Assembly (NCBI RefSeq): GCF_016887565.1
Contig: NZ_CP069396.1
Coordinates: 13,002,001 to 13,066,000 of the forward strand
DNA from: Archangium violaceum
GTDB lineage: Bacteria; Myxococcota; Myxococcia; Myxococcales; Myxococcaceae
Length of the DNA stretch: 64,000 bases
Reading direction: 5' to 3'
Shown one piece after another: positions 44,728-54,200 of the stretch. Within the stretch, counting starts at the first letter, position 1, and the number at the start of each line of letters is the position of its first letter. The position numbers were made by a program, and so were the translations under genes. The notes under the pieces were generated by a model. The model had not been told where the DNA came from. It saw only the letters and a list, made by a program, of their open reading frames with translations, and did not search any database.

Positions 44728-45432
44728 ATGATGCTCCGCACGCTGCTCCTCCCCGTCGCCCTCCTGGTGTCCGTGCCGGCCTTCGCGGAGGCCCCCGCCG
44801 CCGACTCGCCCAAGGGGCAGATCGAGGTTCCCGACTTCCGGGGCGTGGCGGTGAGCCACGGCATCCGCGCCGAGGTGAAGCCGGGTCCCAAGTCGGTGCG
44901 CCTGGAGGGCCGCTCGGAGGACCTGTCCCGGGTGAAGCTCGTCGTGGAGCACGGGGTGCTGACGACGCAGGTGGAGCGGGGCTCGCTGTTCTCGAGGGGG
45001 ATGAAGGAGGTGCGCCTCTACGTCACCAATCCGCGCGTGGAGAGCGTGTCGGCCAGCGGGGGCGCGCACGTCGAGGCCGAGGCCACGGCGGCGAGCACCT
45101 TCGAGGTGGAGGCGAGCGGGGGCAGTGAGGTCAACGTGACCGGCCTGGACACGAAGAAGCTCGAGGTCGAGGCGAGTGGAGGCGGCGAGGTATCGCTGAA
45201 GGGCCAGACGGGAGAGATGCACGTGGAGGGCAGCGGGGGCGCGGTCATCAAGGCGCGGAAGGTGCGGGCCGAGTCGCTCGAGGTCGAGGCCAGCGGCGGC
45301 ACCCATGTCGAGGCCTCCCCCGAGCGGAGCCTGAAGGGCGAGCTGTCCGGAGGCTCGACGGTGAAGGCGTCGCGCAAGCCCGAGAAGGTCGATGTGGACA
45401 CCTCGGGAGGCTCCGAGGTCGAGTACGAGTAA
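44728..45432 (+). CDS. GIN-domain (DUF2807) exported protein
   Basis: A 234-residue protein with a signal peptide (MMLRTLLLPVALLVSVPAFA). The mature part is a putative auto-transporter head GIN domain (DUF2807): repeated VEASGGxxV and VSASGGAHVEA steps form a right-handed beta helix, with DFRGVAVSHGIRAEV at the start. Such proteins are thought to be periplasmic or surface-bound; binding partners are unknown. It follows the PEGA kinase gene after 94 bp on the same strand, so co-transcription and a shared envelope role are plausible. Two ATG codons stand together at the start. Confidence 0.85.
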   Translation: MMLRTLLLPVALLVSVPAFAEAPAADSPKGQIEVPDFRGVAVSHGIRAEVKPGPKSVRLEGRSEDLSRVKLVVEHGVLTTQVERGSLFSRGMKEVRLYVTNPRVESVSASGGAHVEAEATAASTFEVEASGGSEVNVTGLDTKKLEVEASGGGEVSLKGQTGEMHVEGSGGAVIKARKVRAESLEVEASGGTHVEASPERSLKGELSGGSTVKASRKPEKVDVDTSGGSEVEYE

Positions 45433-45507
45433 CGCGTCGCGCGAGAAGCGTGGCACTGGGGTGGAGCCGCGGAGCCGGGGGGCTGCGTGCCTCCACCTCT
45501 TTCTTTA

Positions 45508-46848
45508 TCATCCCCGGTGCCGCTCGGCCGCACGGTAGAATTGGGTGAGGGAGTAGTCCAGCAACGCCTGACACGAGCGCATGTAGTGGTGAGCCCGGGC
45601 AAAAGGAAACCATACACGGTTGCCTACGAGCACCTGGGCCTCCTCCAACTTCTGGCGCGGAATCCACTGACCGCCGAGGTTGCGCACCAGCACCTCTCCC
45701 AGGTACGCGCCAATGGCGGGCACCACGTGTGCGTCGATGTCCTGCCGTTCGAACACCCTCGGAAAGTCCTCATACCAGAACTGGTAGTCCACATCGCTGA
45801 GTGATTCGGGTGTCTCCTCGAAGATGGAGGGTACCTTCGTGTGCAGCAGGGCCACGAGACGCTCGGCGAGGGTGCTGTAATGCTCGCGAGCGCGCTCCGG
45901 GGCATCCACGTCCGGAGGCAGAGCGGAGACCGCGGGGCGCCACTCCTGGGGCTCGGGTGGGCGGTACGCGTTGAACTCGGCAATCCTGCGCTGGCGCTCG
46001 TGGCTGGCGACGCGGTCCACGACGCGCGATAGCAGAGGCGCCACGTCTGGGTGGAAGCGAGGCTCCACGGGGGCCAGCATGGCACTGCGCTCGCGCAGGG
46101 TGCGCAGCACGGTGTCGAAGTCCAGATCCGGTCGGAGGTGGACGAACGCGCGGGCCTGGGCGAGGCGCGCCTCGTCGCTGGCGAAATCCGCGGCGGTGGG
46201 CCACGTCACCAGGAGGACGGAGCCGTTTGGGAGTTCCTCCAGCCGGTGGGCTGGCGTGGACAGCATGCGCTCACGGCCAACCATCTCCACCAGCTTCGGG
46301 CCGAAGACGTTGAGCCAGAAGACCTCGTAGATTTTGTCGAACCCGTCTCGAATGGAGGTCTGCTGATCGCGTCCGAAGCGGGGGGAACCCGCCAACTGCG
46401 CGTCATCGGCGCTGTGGGCCCTCGCATGAGTGACCGGATAGCGGGAGGCCCAGGCGCGCACCATCTCCACGAAACCTTGGCAGAGCTGCGCCTCAGCGAA
46501 GAAAGAGAGAGGCTTCACCTTGATGATGATGTCCAGTTCGGGAGCCCGCGGTGGGAGCCACAGCCAAAGCCGACTGTCCAGGGCGGGCCACTTCGTCCGA
46601 TAGAGTCCAATGGACGTGCTGTTCCCATCGCGCCGCTCTTCCAGCGCCTTCCAAATGGCGTTGCGGGCGTATTTGCGTTGGCGCTTGCCGGTGACGACAT
46701 CCGGCATCCACCGGCCTGCGTACTCCTCCAACGCTTCAAGGAAAGGCTCGAGCTCACTTGTCAGTGCGGCCTGTGGATTCATGGCGCCTTTGAAGATGAG
46801 CCCAAGGTGGTCCTCGCTCTTCTCGCCGTGAAACTCCAGTACTTTCAT
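45508..46848 (-). CDS. Putative immunity protein for the neighbouring lipoprotein toxin
   Basis: A 446-residue cytoplasmic protein without signal or membrane segments. Its ATG overlaps the stop of the large lipoprotein gene by four bases (ATGA), the usual layout of toxin and immunity genes. The N-terminal half (WLWLPPRAPELDIIIKVKPL, GSPRFGRDQQTSIRDGFDK, IYEVFWLNVFGPKLVEMVGR) has a type VI immunity (Imm52/DUF3396-like) flavour found in several myxobacterial lipoprotein loci; the C-terminal half (YQFWYEDFPRVFERQDIDAH) is unassigned. The length is large for an immunity protein, so it may be two domains fused. GC content is somewhat lower than in neighbours. Confidence 0.55.
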   Translation of the reverse strand: MKVLEFHGEKSEDHLGLIFKGAMNPQAALTSELEPFLEALEEYAGRWMPDVVTGKRQRKYARNAIWKALEERRDGNSTSIGLYRTKWPALDSRLWLWLPPRAPELDIIIKVKPLSFFAEAQLCQGFVEMVRAWASRYPVTHARAHSADDAQLAGSPRFGRDQQTSIRDGFDKIYEVFWLNVFGPKLVEMVGRERMLSTPAHRLEELPNGSVLLVTWPTAADFASDEARLAQARAFVHLRPDLDFDTVLRTLRERSAMLAPVEPRFHPDVAPLLSRVVDRVASHERQRRIAEFNAYRPPEPQEWRPAVSALPPDVDAPERAREHYSTLAERLVALLHTKVPSIFEETPESLSDVDYQFWYEDFPRVFERQDIDAHVVPAIGAYLGEVLVRNLGGQWIPRQKLEEAQVLVGNRVWFPFARAHHYMRSCQALLDYSLTQFYRAAERHRG

Positions 46849-49148
46849 TGGAACAGCACCTCTACTTCCGGAACCTGACTCCTGGTTTTTTCCATGGCTG
46901 CATCCAAGTAGTCTGGATTCGTAGGTTTGAGTTTGCCACCCTCGTAGACGAGGCGAACCCTCGGAACCCGCACCTCACTGCCCCCTGGAAAAAGGGGCTG
47001 GAGGGAGTCTCGACGGATGTCCAGCGTCTCACCGTAGTTCCGTAGAGCCTCCTTCGCGTCGGCAATCATCTGTGCCTCCAACGCCGTCTCTCTCAACCCC
47101 GAGAGTTCTCGGCTCTTGAAGCTGAACGTCTCCACGCGACGCGGCTGTCCGCCGAGCTCGCCCGCTTCGATGACGAGCACGTCCGCGAAGCGCAAGCCGG
47201 AGTCCGGCTTCCTCACGCCCACATTCGTCTCGATGCGGGGCTTGTCGAAGTCGCCGAGGAAGCGGCGCTGCGCGCGTGGCAGCCGTGCGTCAGCCTGCAG
47301 CAGTGTCACCATGACGCGCTCGAAGGCCAGTCCTCGGGCAAACCACACCCGCATCTGCTCGTAGGCCTCCCACGGCAGGGGGCCCTTGGCGGCCTTGCTC
47401 TCCTTCACCTCTCCCAGGCGCTTCTCGTAGTAGTCGACGTACTCGCGCCAGCGTGGGTTGCCCCGGGCCTCGGGCGGCGGGGCGTCGAGGGAGGGACGCT
47501 GCTTCTCCAGCACGCCCACGTCCTTGGGCAGACGCGGGTTCGTGGACTCGAGCTCCACCGCCGAGAGCTTTGCATCCACCACCTCCCGCGTGTAGCCAGC
47601 CCCCTCGTCCACCAGCGAGGCCAGGCCATCAGGGCGCTCCACGCCGCGCGTCTCATTTGGGGAGGGTCCGCTCCTCCCCACGGAGGTGCCCGTGGCCCCG
47701 GGCCTGGCCCTGGACATCAGCGGCCGTGCCTTGGCCACATCTCCCCGGGCCTCGTACAGCGCCAGCGCGGCGTCCACTCCCCCCACGGCGACGAAGCGGC
47801 CCGACTCCCGGCTGGCTCGTAGGTACCGGGCCAACTCCCGCAGGCCGTCCGCGCCCAACAACCCTTCCAACCGCCGCGCCGTGTGCTCGAGGGCGCGCAG
47901 CCGCGGCTCCATGGTCTCGAGTCCGGTGGGGAGGTGCGGCCCCATTCCCGGTGTGCCTCGGGCCTCGGAGAAGTGGCGTACGCCCTTTCCTCCCACATAG
48001 ATGGCCACCAGCAGCGTCGCTGGCGCCAGCTCGCGCGTGGCCTGCTCGTACTCGCCTCGCGCCAGCGAATGCGCACCATGGCCCGTGCTGGCCAGCAAGC
48101 CGTAGAAGCCCAGCGGCACGCCGAAGGTGAGGTGGTCCAAGCCGCCCAGCACCACGTTGCCCGCCGAGAAGTGCCGCGCCGCCCACCTCTTCTCCGCCTC
48201 GTCGAGGGCCTCCTGGTAGTCCGGCGGCAGCTGGCCTCGTATGGTGGAGAAGGTAAAGGCCGCCCCGTCACCGCTCACCGGAGAGCTGGTGAGCGCGTCC
48301 CTGCCAGCGCGGGCAAGGCCTCGTCCCACGTCTCTCGTTTCAAAGTCCCGGTCCGGACGGGCCGTGGGTTTCAGGCCCCGCCTCTCCAGGGCCGTCTGGA
48401 ATGCGGGCAGCAACGCGAGCATCTCCTCCAGCCGCTTATCCTGGGCCAACAGGAAGAGAATCTCCCGCAAGTCATCGTCATGGGACGAGTTGACGATGAA
48501 GAGGGCGAGTACCTGGGCTCTGACGGCTCCATGGTCCTCGGTGGTCTTCACGAGGAGGGAGGCGCGCTTGAGGTTGAGGAGGCGAGCGACATCTTCGCGC
48601 GCGGGGCCCTGGGCACCGAGCCGCACGGCGCGCCAGTCGTCCAACGCCTCCACCAGCCGGGGCATGTCCACGCGCTCCTGCAGCGCGAGGAATTCCGCGG
48701 GCGAGGTGCACGTGAGGAAGGGGGCGAGGAGTGCCTCCCCGTCTCCGGAGGAGAAGTCGGGCCAGCCTGGGGGCACGGCCTCTCCTCCGCAGGCGGCAGG
48801 GCCCTGGGTGGCATTCCCCCCGCCGGCCACCTCGTGCGCAGGCGTGCTCGCCAGGAGCACGTCCGGGCCCAGACCCCGGGCGCTCGGGCGGCGGTGCGGC
48901 CGATCCTGCCCACCAGGCCCGGTAGAAGCGAGAGGGGAGGAAGCGTCGAGTGGGGGCGTACTGGCCCCCGTCTCTCGCAATGCGGAGAGGGTACGCGGGC
49001 CCGTGGGGTGTCTCGCATCGGGTTGCGGTGCCAGCGTGACGCAGCCGGTGGACAGCAGCACGGCCCCAAGCAGCACCGCCGCTGAACCAGGCGAAGAGCG
49101 GAAGAGCCACGTCACCGGGGCAAGCCCACGCTGGCCATCAATCCTCAT
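46845..49148 (-). CDS. Large polymorphic-toxin-like lipoprotein
   Basis: A 767-residue lipoprotein with lipobox LSTGC. Its ATG at 49148 lies inside the end of the DUF4288 gene (11-base overlap). The N-terminal ~130 residues are low-complexity; residues about 140-260 are helical; about 320-400 include a Gly-rich hydrophobic stretch (LGGLDHLTFGVPLGFYGLLA, LAPATLLVAIYVGGKG) as in membrane-inserting toxin carriers. The C-terminal ~130 residues (RFADVLVIEAGE, RVETFSFKSREL, ALRNYGETLDIRRD) look like a restriction-nuclease-like alpha/beta domain, though a full D-x-ExK set is not exact. A putative immunity gene overlaps downstream. Delivery by outer-membrane exchange, as for SitA, is inference. Confidence 0.6.
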   Translation of the reverse strand: MRIDGQRGLAPVTWLFRSSPGSAAVLLGAVLLSTGCVTLAPQPDARHPTGPRTLSALRETGASTPPLDASSPLASTGPGGQDRPHRRPSARGLGPDVLLASTPAHEVAGGGNATQGPAACGGEAVPPGWPDFSSGDGEALLAPFLTCTSPAEFLALQERVDMPRLVEALDDWRAVRLGAQGPAREDVARLLNLKRASLLVKTTEDHGAVRAQVLALFIVNSSHDDDLREILFLLAQDKRLEEMLALLPAFQTALERRGLKPTARPDRDFETRDVGRGLARAGRDALTSSPVSGDGAAFTFSTIRGQLPPDYQEALDEAEKRWAARHFSAGNVVLGGLDHLTFGVPLGFYGLLASTGHGAHSLARGEYEQATRELAPATLLVAIYVGGKGVRHFSEARGTPGMGPHLPTGLETMEPRLRALEHTARRLEGLLGADGLRELARYLRASRESGRFVAVGGVDAALALYEARGDVAKARPLMSRARPGATGTSVGRSGPSPNETRGVERPDGLASLVDEGAGYTREVVDAKLSAVELESTNPRLPKDVGVLEKQRPSLDAPPPEARGNPRWREYVDYYEKRLGEVKESKAAKGPLPWEAYEQMRVWFARGLAFERVMVTLLQADARLPRAQRRFLGDFDKPRIETNVGVRKPDSGLRFADVLVIEAGELGGQPRRVETFSFKSRELSGLRETALEAQMIADAKEALRNYGETLDIRRDSLQPLFPGGSEVRVPRVRLVYEGGKLKPTNPDYLDAAMEKTRSQVPEVEVLFQ

Positions 49149-49491
49149 AGACAATCTTCACCGGTTCTCCCGCTACCAGTTTCTCGAGGTCGTCCTCCCC
49201 TCGAAGCCGGAACTGGGAGTAGGTGACCTCGACACCTTCCTCGATTGGATCATCGTCACATTTGATGATCTTGCGGACACCCGCGAAAACCCAGCTGGCC
49301 GGATGGTCGTCCCAGAAAAACGTGCCTGAGCTATCTCCCTCCGCGGCCAATGCCTTCGCCACTCCCTTCCTGTGCGCCTCCTCTGGAGATTCCGCGGCCA
49401 CCAGGTAGATGTTCTCCCAGACTGGCACGTAACCCGCGAAGCCATCCTTGAAGCTGACCCTCATGATGGCGTGCACCGCAAACCATGGCAT
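49138..49491 (-). CDS. DUF4288 family protein
   Basis: A 117-residue cytoplasmic protein beginning MPWFAVHAIMRVSF, with the DUF4288 pattern: an aromatic start, VPVWENIYLVAAESPEEAHR in the middle and VEVTYSQFRLRG near the end. DUF4288 proteins are small and of unknown role but occur near toxin and immunity genes. The start at 49491 has an AGGAG site. It lies 29 bp after ADYC gene 1 and overlaps the toxin-like lipoprotein gene, so ADYC 1, this gene, the lipoprotein and its partner may form one transcript. It could be a second immunity protein or a chaperone. Confidence 0.75.
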   Translation of the reverse strand: MPWFAVHAIMRVSFKDGFAGYVPVWENIYLVAAESPEEAHRKGVAKALAAEGDSSGTFFWDDHPASWVFAGVRKIIKCDDDPIEEGVEVTYSQFRLRGEDDLEKLVAGEPVKIVYED

Positions 49492-49520
49492 GGATTCACC
49501 GCTCCTGACGCGCGCCCGCG

Positions 49521-51176
49521 CTACGGCATCTGGGCGTACTCGTTCATCGAAGGCAGGTAGCCCATCTGCTGAACCAGCGTATAGCCCCATACGCTCAGGT
49601 CCCGCGTGGACGTCGCGTAGGCCCCGTCCTGCTGCCGGTACCACAGCCAGAGCACGGGCGTGGTCCCAGACACATTCGGCCCCATATAGACATAGCCCTC
49701 GAGGTTGTCGACGCCATCGGGCTCATAGCCCGCCGGCGCCTGCATCCCCATCAGCAGTGAGAGGAAGCCGTTCCCCGTGGTGGAGCGGTAGCGCAGCAAC
49801 GGCCGCGTGGACTGCAGCACCGGGAACGTGTGCGGCACGTTCCGTCCGAGGATGCTCCCCTCGAACGACTGCGCATGCGGCAGATCCAACAGGTACTGCT
49901 CCGCGCCTCCCACCTGGGACACGTACCCGTCGCCATTCGGCGCCATGGCCGTCGCGGCCGTGGTGAGGAATTGGGCCGTCTGCGGCTTCTTGAAGCGGTA
50001 CAGCCCCGTGTCGATGTACGTCGAATAGGAGAACAGCATCGAGCCCTTGCCAATCAGCTCGTCCACCGAGAGCTGCTCGCAGTAGAACGGCTCGTGCTCG
50101 CGCTGGCGCGGATCCGGCAGGCTGTAGGGGCACGTGCCTCCATACTTCAGCGTCGACCAGCGCTTCTTCGTCAGACACAGCGCCTTGCCCCGCACCGCCC
50201 TGCTCTCGCCCGTGCGCTCGAAGACATACACCGGCGTCCCCGTCCACGCCGACTCGAAGAAGAAGTCACCATCCGCTCCGAAGGGGCCCGCCGACACATA
50301 CTTCGTGAGCGGATCCTCCGGCTCCACCTGCGTCTCCACGTCCCCCTTGTTGAACATGATGAGCGGCGTTCCATTGATGGTATTGGGCATGCCCTCCCCG
50401 CAGTAGTCCGCCGAGGCCATCGCCGTGCAGGCCGCGTGGTACTCGAAGGCCTCGACGATCGACGTCGCCGGGACCACCGGCTCCCCGCCCGGCATCGGAT
50501 CCGCGCTCAGCCACGGCGCATAACCCCAATCCACGCACTTGGCCGCCACCCCTCCCCCGATGAACCGCGTCTCCTGCCCCTCCTCACTCCTCACCGGACG
50601 GCACGCGAAGGAGAACGCATCCGGCTGCGTGTAGATGAGCACGTTCAGGCGCGCGTTCGGATCCCCCGCGTTCGCGTCCGTCTCCCCCGCCTTCACCGTC
50701 TTCCACCGGCCGGGCATCGCCAGCGCCCAGGAGCCGTTCGGGCACAGATTTCCGGTCCGAGTCGGCGAGCTCCATTCCACCTGGTACTCCCAGGCGGTGC
50801 TCGACTCGACGCCCGTGTAGACATTGGCGTGCCGCTGGGCCGCGACGACCTTGAATCTCACCACCTGGCCCTCCACCTCCGCGGAGAAGCTCACGTCCCT
50901 GAACTGATCCCCCCTCCTGGGGCTCCCCTGCCACATCCCCACGAGCTGGCCTCGATCGATTCCCACCTGCTGGAAGCCGACGCCCTGATACCTCGCGCTA
51001 CTCAGCAGCAGCGTGATGGGCTCGAACTTCCTGTCCACCGTGCCGTGCAGGTGCGTCCCCTGATCGCTCTGGTAGCCCCCCACCTGCGCCCAGGCCGTGG
51101 TGGTGGCGAAGAGCACCAGCATCCCGCCGAGCAACCTCGCCCCTACCGGCCGCTTCCTCCGCGTCCCCGAATCCAT
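49521..51176 (-). CDS. ADYC domain secreted protein 1
   Basis: A 551-residue exported protein with a signal peptide ending near TAWAQ. It carries the myxobacterial ADYC domain: SADYCGEGMPNTINGTPLIM, the upstream [12 protein letters not shown], and [14 protein letters not shown]. The C-terminal third repeats RPLLRYRST and LEGYVYMG-like units, as in DUF5648-type beta modules, and ends PSMNEYAQMP. Cysteines in the core suggest disulfides. It is paralogous to ADYC 2 at 56797-58470 (same order of motifs and same ending PSMxxYxQxP). A sigma-54 promoter lies 50 bp upstream of the ATG and the ribosome site is GGAGGAAGGA. Function is unknown; it is secreted or periplasmic. Confidence 0.85.
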   Translation of the reverse strand: MDSGTRRKRPVGARLLGGMLVLFATTTAWAQVGGYQSDQGTHLHGTVDRKFEPITLLLSSARYQGVGFQQVGIDRGQLVGMWQGSPRRGDQFRDVSFSAEVEGQVVRFKVVAAQRHANVYTGVESSTAWEYQVEWSSPTRTGNLCPNGSWALAMPGRWKTVKAGETDANAGDPNARLNVLIYTQPDAFSFACRPVRSEEGQETRFIGGGVAAKCVDWGYAPWLSADPMPGGEPVVPATSIVEAFEYHAACTAMASADYCGEGMPNTINGTPLIMFNKGDVETQVEPEDPLTKYVSAGPFGADGDFFFESAWTGTPVYVFERTGESRAVRGKALCLTKKRWSTLKYGGTCPYSLPDPRQREHEPFYCEQLSVDELIGKGSMLFSYSTYIDTGLYRFKKPQTAQFLTTAATAMAPNGDGYVSQVGGAEQYLLDLPHAQSFEGSILGRNVPHTFPVLQSTRPLLRYRSTTGNGFLSLLMGMQAPAGYEPDGVDNLEGYVYMGPNVSGTTPVLWLWYRQQDGAYATSTRDLSVWGYTLVQQMGYLPSMNEYAQMP

Positions 51177-51224
51177 CGGTCCTTCCTCCTCGAGCGCCTC
51201 GCGCTCGCTTCCCCGCTGTCCCCT

Positions 51225-51241
51225 AGCAAGGGTCCTGCCAG
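51225..51241 (-). promoter_or_regulatory. Sigma-54 promoter of ADYC gene 1
   Basis: CTGGCAGGACCCTTGCT matches the -24/-12 consensus at all but one position, with the required ten bases between GG and GC. The -12 C is 50 bases before the A of the ADYC 1 start codon. It lies in the 85-bp gap after the kinase gene. Confidence 0.85.
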
Positions 51242-51261
51242 GGTATCTGGAAACGGGGAAT

Positions 51262-54200
51262 TCAGGGAACCGGGTCAGGGACGGGTGGATCCGCGCAGAC
51301 GCGCAGGCCGACGAGCGGCGTGCGCAGCGAGGGATCCCTGTTGGTGTAGTGGTTGTTGCTCCGGGCGTCGATGAAGCTCTGGTAGTAGCTGCCGCCCGAG
51401 TAGAAGGTCGAGCCAGGCATCGCGTTCAGGTGCACCCATTCCCAGACGTTGCCGGAGAGGTCCGAGACGCCGAAGGGGCTGTCGGAAGCGGGGTGGCTGC
51501 CCACCTCGTCGGGGCCAAAGGCGAGGTTCTTCTGCCCGTAGGCGCGATCGAAGTTGGCGTCCTCGGGCCCCAGCTCGTAGCCGTGGGGGTAGAGCCGAGC
51601 ATCCGCGCCGCGGGCGGCCCGCTCCCACTCGTAGATTTCACACAGGCGCGCCCCGGGCAGCTTCCCCGAGCGCGACAGCCACGCGACATAGGCCTGGGCG
51701 TCGTGCCAGGAGACGCCCGACACGGGAAAGCGCAGCCAGTCCTGGTCCACGAACCGCGTGCGCTCCGGGTAGTGCACCCGCTCGCCCTCGCGCACCAGGA
51801 AGGTGTGATCCCTCGGCTTGAGCAACAGCTGCCACTGCCCACCGGGCAGCTCGCTGAGCTCGACGCTCCCGTTGAAGTGCTGGACGCGCGGCCGGCGCTG
51901 CTCGCGCTCGGCGGGGGGCAGCTCGCGCAGGAAGCGCAGCCAGTCGGCGTACGTCACCTCGTGACGGGCGATGAGGAAGCCGCCCGTGCGCGCCTCGTGC
52001 AACGGCTGCACCCGCAGGATGTTGCGACGGACCGTCTCCTCGTCCTCGCTGCCCACCAGGAAGCGGCCGGGCGGCACGTAGACGTAGCCCTCGGGCACGG
52101 AGGCCGGCAGGGGGATGTGCAGGCGCAGTTGCTCCCCGCGCGCCACGAGCACCGGGTAGTACACGGGCGGGCGATCCGGCAACGCGAGCACCAGCCGGTA
52201 CGAGCCCGGCTCCAGCTCCACGTCCGCCAGCGGAGTCGTACCGAGCGGCCGGGGCTCGGAGGGCCGCAGGTGCCCGCCCTCCCGGACGTAGCGCTGCACG
52301 GAGACGGTGGCGCCCGCGGGCCCCGTCTCCACGTCCAGCCGCGCCGGAGCCTGGAGGCGGCGGTGGTACTCGCCCGTCCCGTCGTACAGGTCGAGCTGGC
52401 GCTCCAGGTCTTCCCGCAGCGAGCCCTGGTGGGCTCGCTCGGCCAGCAACAGGCGCTCGTAGATGGCACCCGCCAGGAGCTGGCGCGTGTCCTCGCGGCC
52501 GGGGTCCTTCAACAGGGCCCGCCGCAGCTCCTGGTTGATCGGATCATGCAGCTCCTCGTTCAACCGGGCCGCCTTCCGCAGCGCGCTGGCCCAGAGCTCC
52601 TCCCCCTTCTTGTCGTCTCGGACCTCGAGGGTGGCGAAGGCCTGTTGCCGGAGCGACTCGACGGCGGCGCCCTCCTGGCGCGCCTCCTCGAGCAGCTCCC
52701 GCGCCTTGTGGAGGTGGGCGTCCACCTCGCGCCGCGTCTCCAACCGCACCAGCAGCAGGTTGCCCCCGTAGGCGAAACCCGCGGTGAGCGGCAGCGCCAG
52801 CACCGCCCCGAGCCGCACCAGCCTCCCCCGGCGCACCGCCCGGCGCGAGGCCGCGAGGAAATCCGACTCCTGGGGCGCGAGCCCGCCCGGCTCCAGCGAC
52901 GCGACCTCCGCCAGGGAGCGCGCGCCCCACAACGCGTCCGCCGGACGGCCCAGCCGCCGCCACTCCGCCGCCGCCCGCTCCAGCCGCTGGTGGGCCGCCC
53001 GCCGCTCGGCGTCTCCCGCCAGCCAGCCGCGCAGCAAGTCCCACCCCGTCAGCAGCGCCTCGTGCGACACCTCGTAGGTGGCCTCGCCCTGGGCCTCTCG
53101 CGCCACCAGCAGGCGCCCGCGCACCAGCGCCTCCAGGGCCGCCCGCTCCTCCTCCGCCTCCACGCCACCGCTCAGCAGCTCCGCCGGGGTGCGCCGCGCC
53201 CGCGTGCCCTCGGCGGTGACGAGCTTCAGCAACAGGCGCCGCGCCGCGATCCGCTCATCCGGCAGCAGCCGGGCGAGGACTCCATCGGCATGGCGGGCCA
53301 GCGCCCCCGCGACGCCTCCGAGCGCCTCCAGGGCCGCGGCGGGGATGAGGCGCCGCTCCGCGTCCCGCGCCTCCCAGAGCTCCGCCAGGGCGAACTGGAG
53401 CAGCGGAAGCCCTCCCTCCGCGCGTCCCGCCGCCACCAGCGCCTCCACCAGGGCCTCGGACTCGAAGCCCACCCCCCGGGCCCGCGCCGGCGCGGTGATG
53501 GCCTCGCGCAGCCCCGCCTCCGACAGCGGCCGTAGCAGGTACAGCGCCCCGGAGAGCACCTCGCCCAGCCCGGGCAGCGCCGCCAGCCGCGTGAGGAAGT
53601 CCCCGCGCGCCGTGGCCAGCACCCGCACGCCGGGCAGGCCCTCCGCCAGCGTCCCCAGGGCCTCGGAGACGAGCGCGGCCTCCTCCGGCTCGGCCAGCGT
53701 GAGCAGCTCCTCCAGCTGGTCCACGAAGAGGAGCGTACCGGTGGCGCCCTGGTGTGCCCGCAGCAGCCGCCCCAGCCCCTGGGCCCCGGCCCGCAACGCC
53801 TCCACCACCCGCGCCTCGTCCAGCCCCGGCAGCGCGGCCAGCGCCGTGGCCAGCGCCGCCACCGGGTGCCTCCCGGGGACGAGCGTCACCACCGTCCACG
53901 CGCTCCCGAGCGCCCCCTCCGCCACGCGCGGCAGCAGGCCCGCACGGCACAGCGAGGACTTGCCCACGCCCGAGTCACCCGCCACCAGCACGAAGGGCTC
54001 GGCGCGCAGCCGGTCCAGCAGCGCGCGCACCTCCGCTCCCCGGCCGAAGAAGACACCGCGCTCCTCGGCGGAGAAGGCGTGCAGTCCCGGGTAGGGCCGC
54101 TCCGTCACCACCAGCTCGGTGTGGCCTCCCTCGCGCAGGGACTCCAGCGCCTCGCGCAGCTCCTCGGCCGAGGAGAAGCGGCGCTCCGGCTCGAGCTCCA

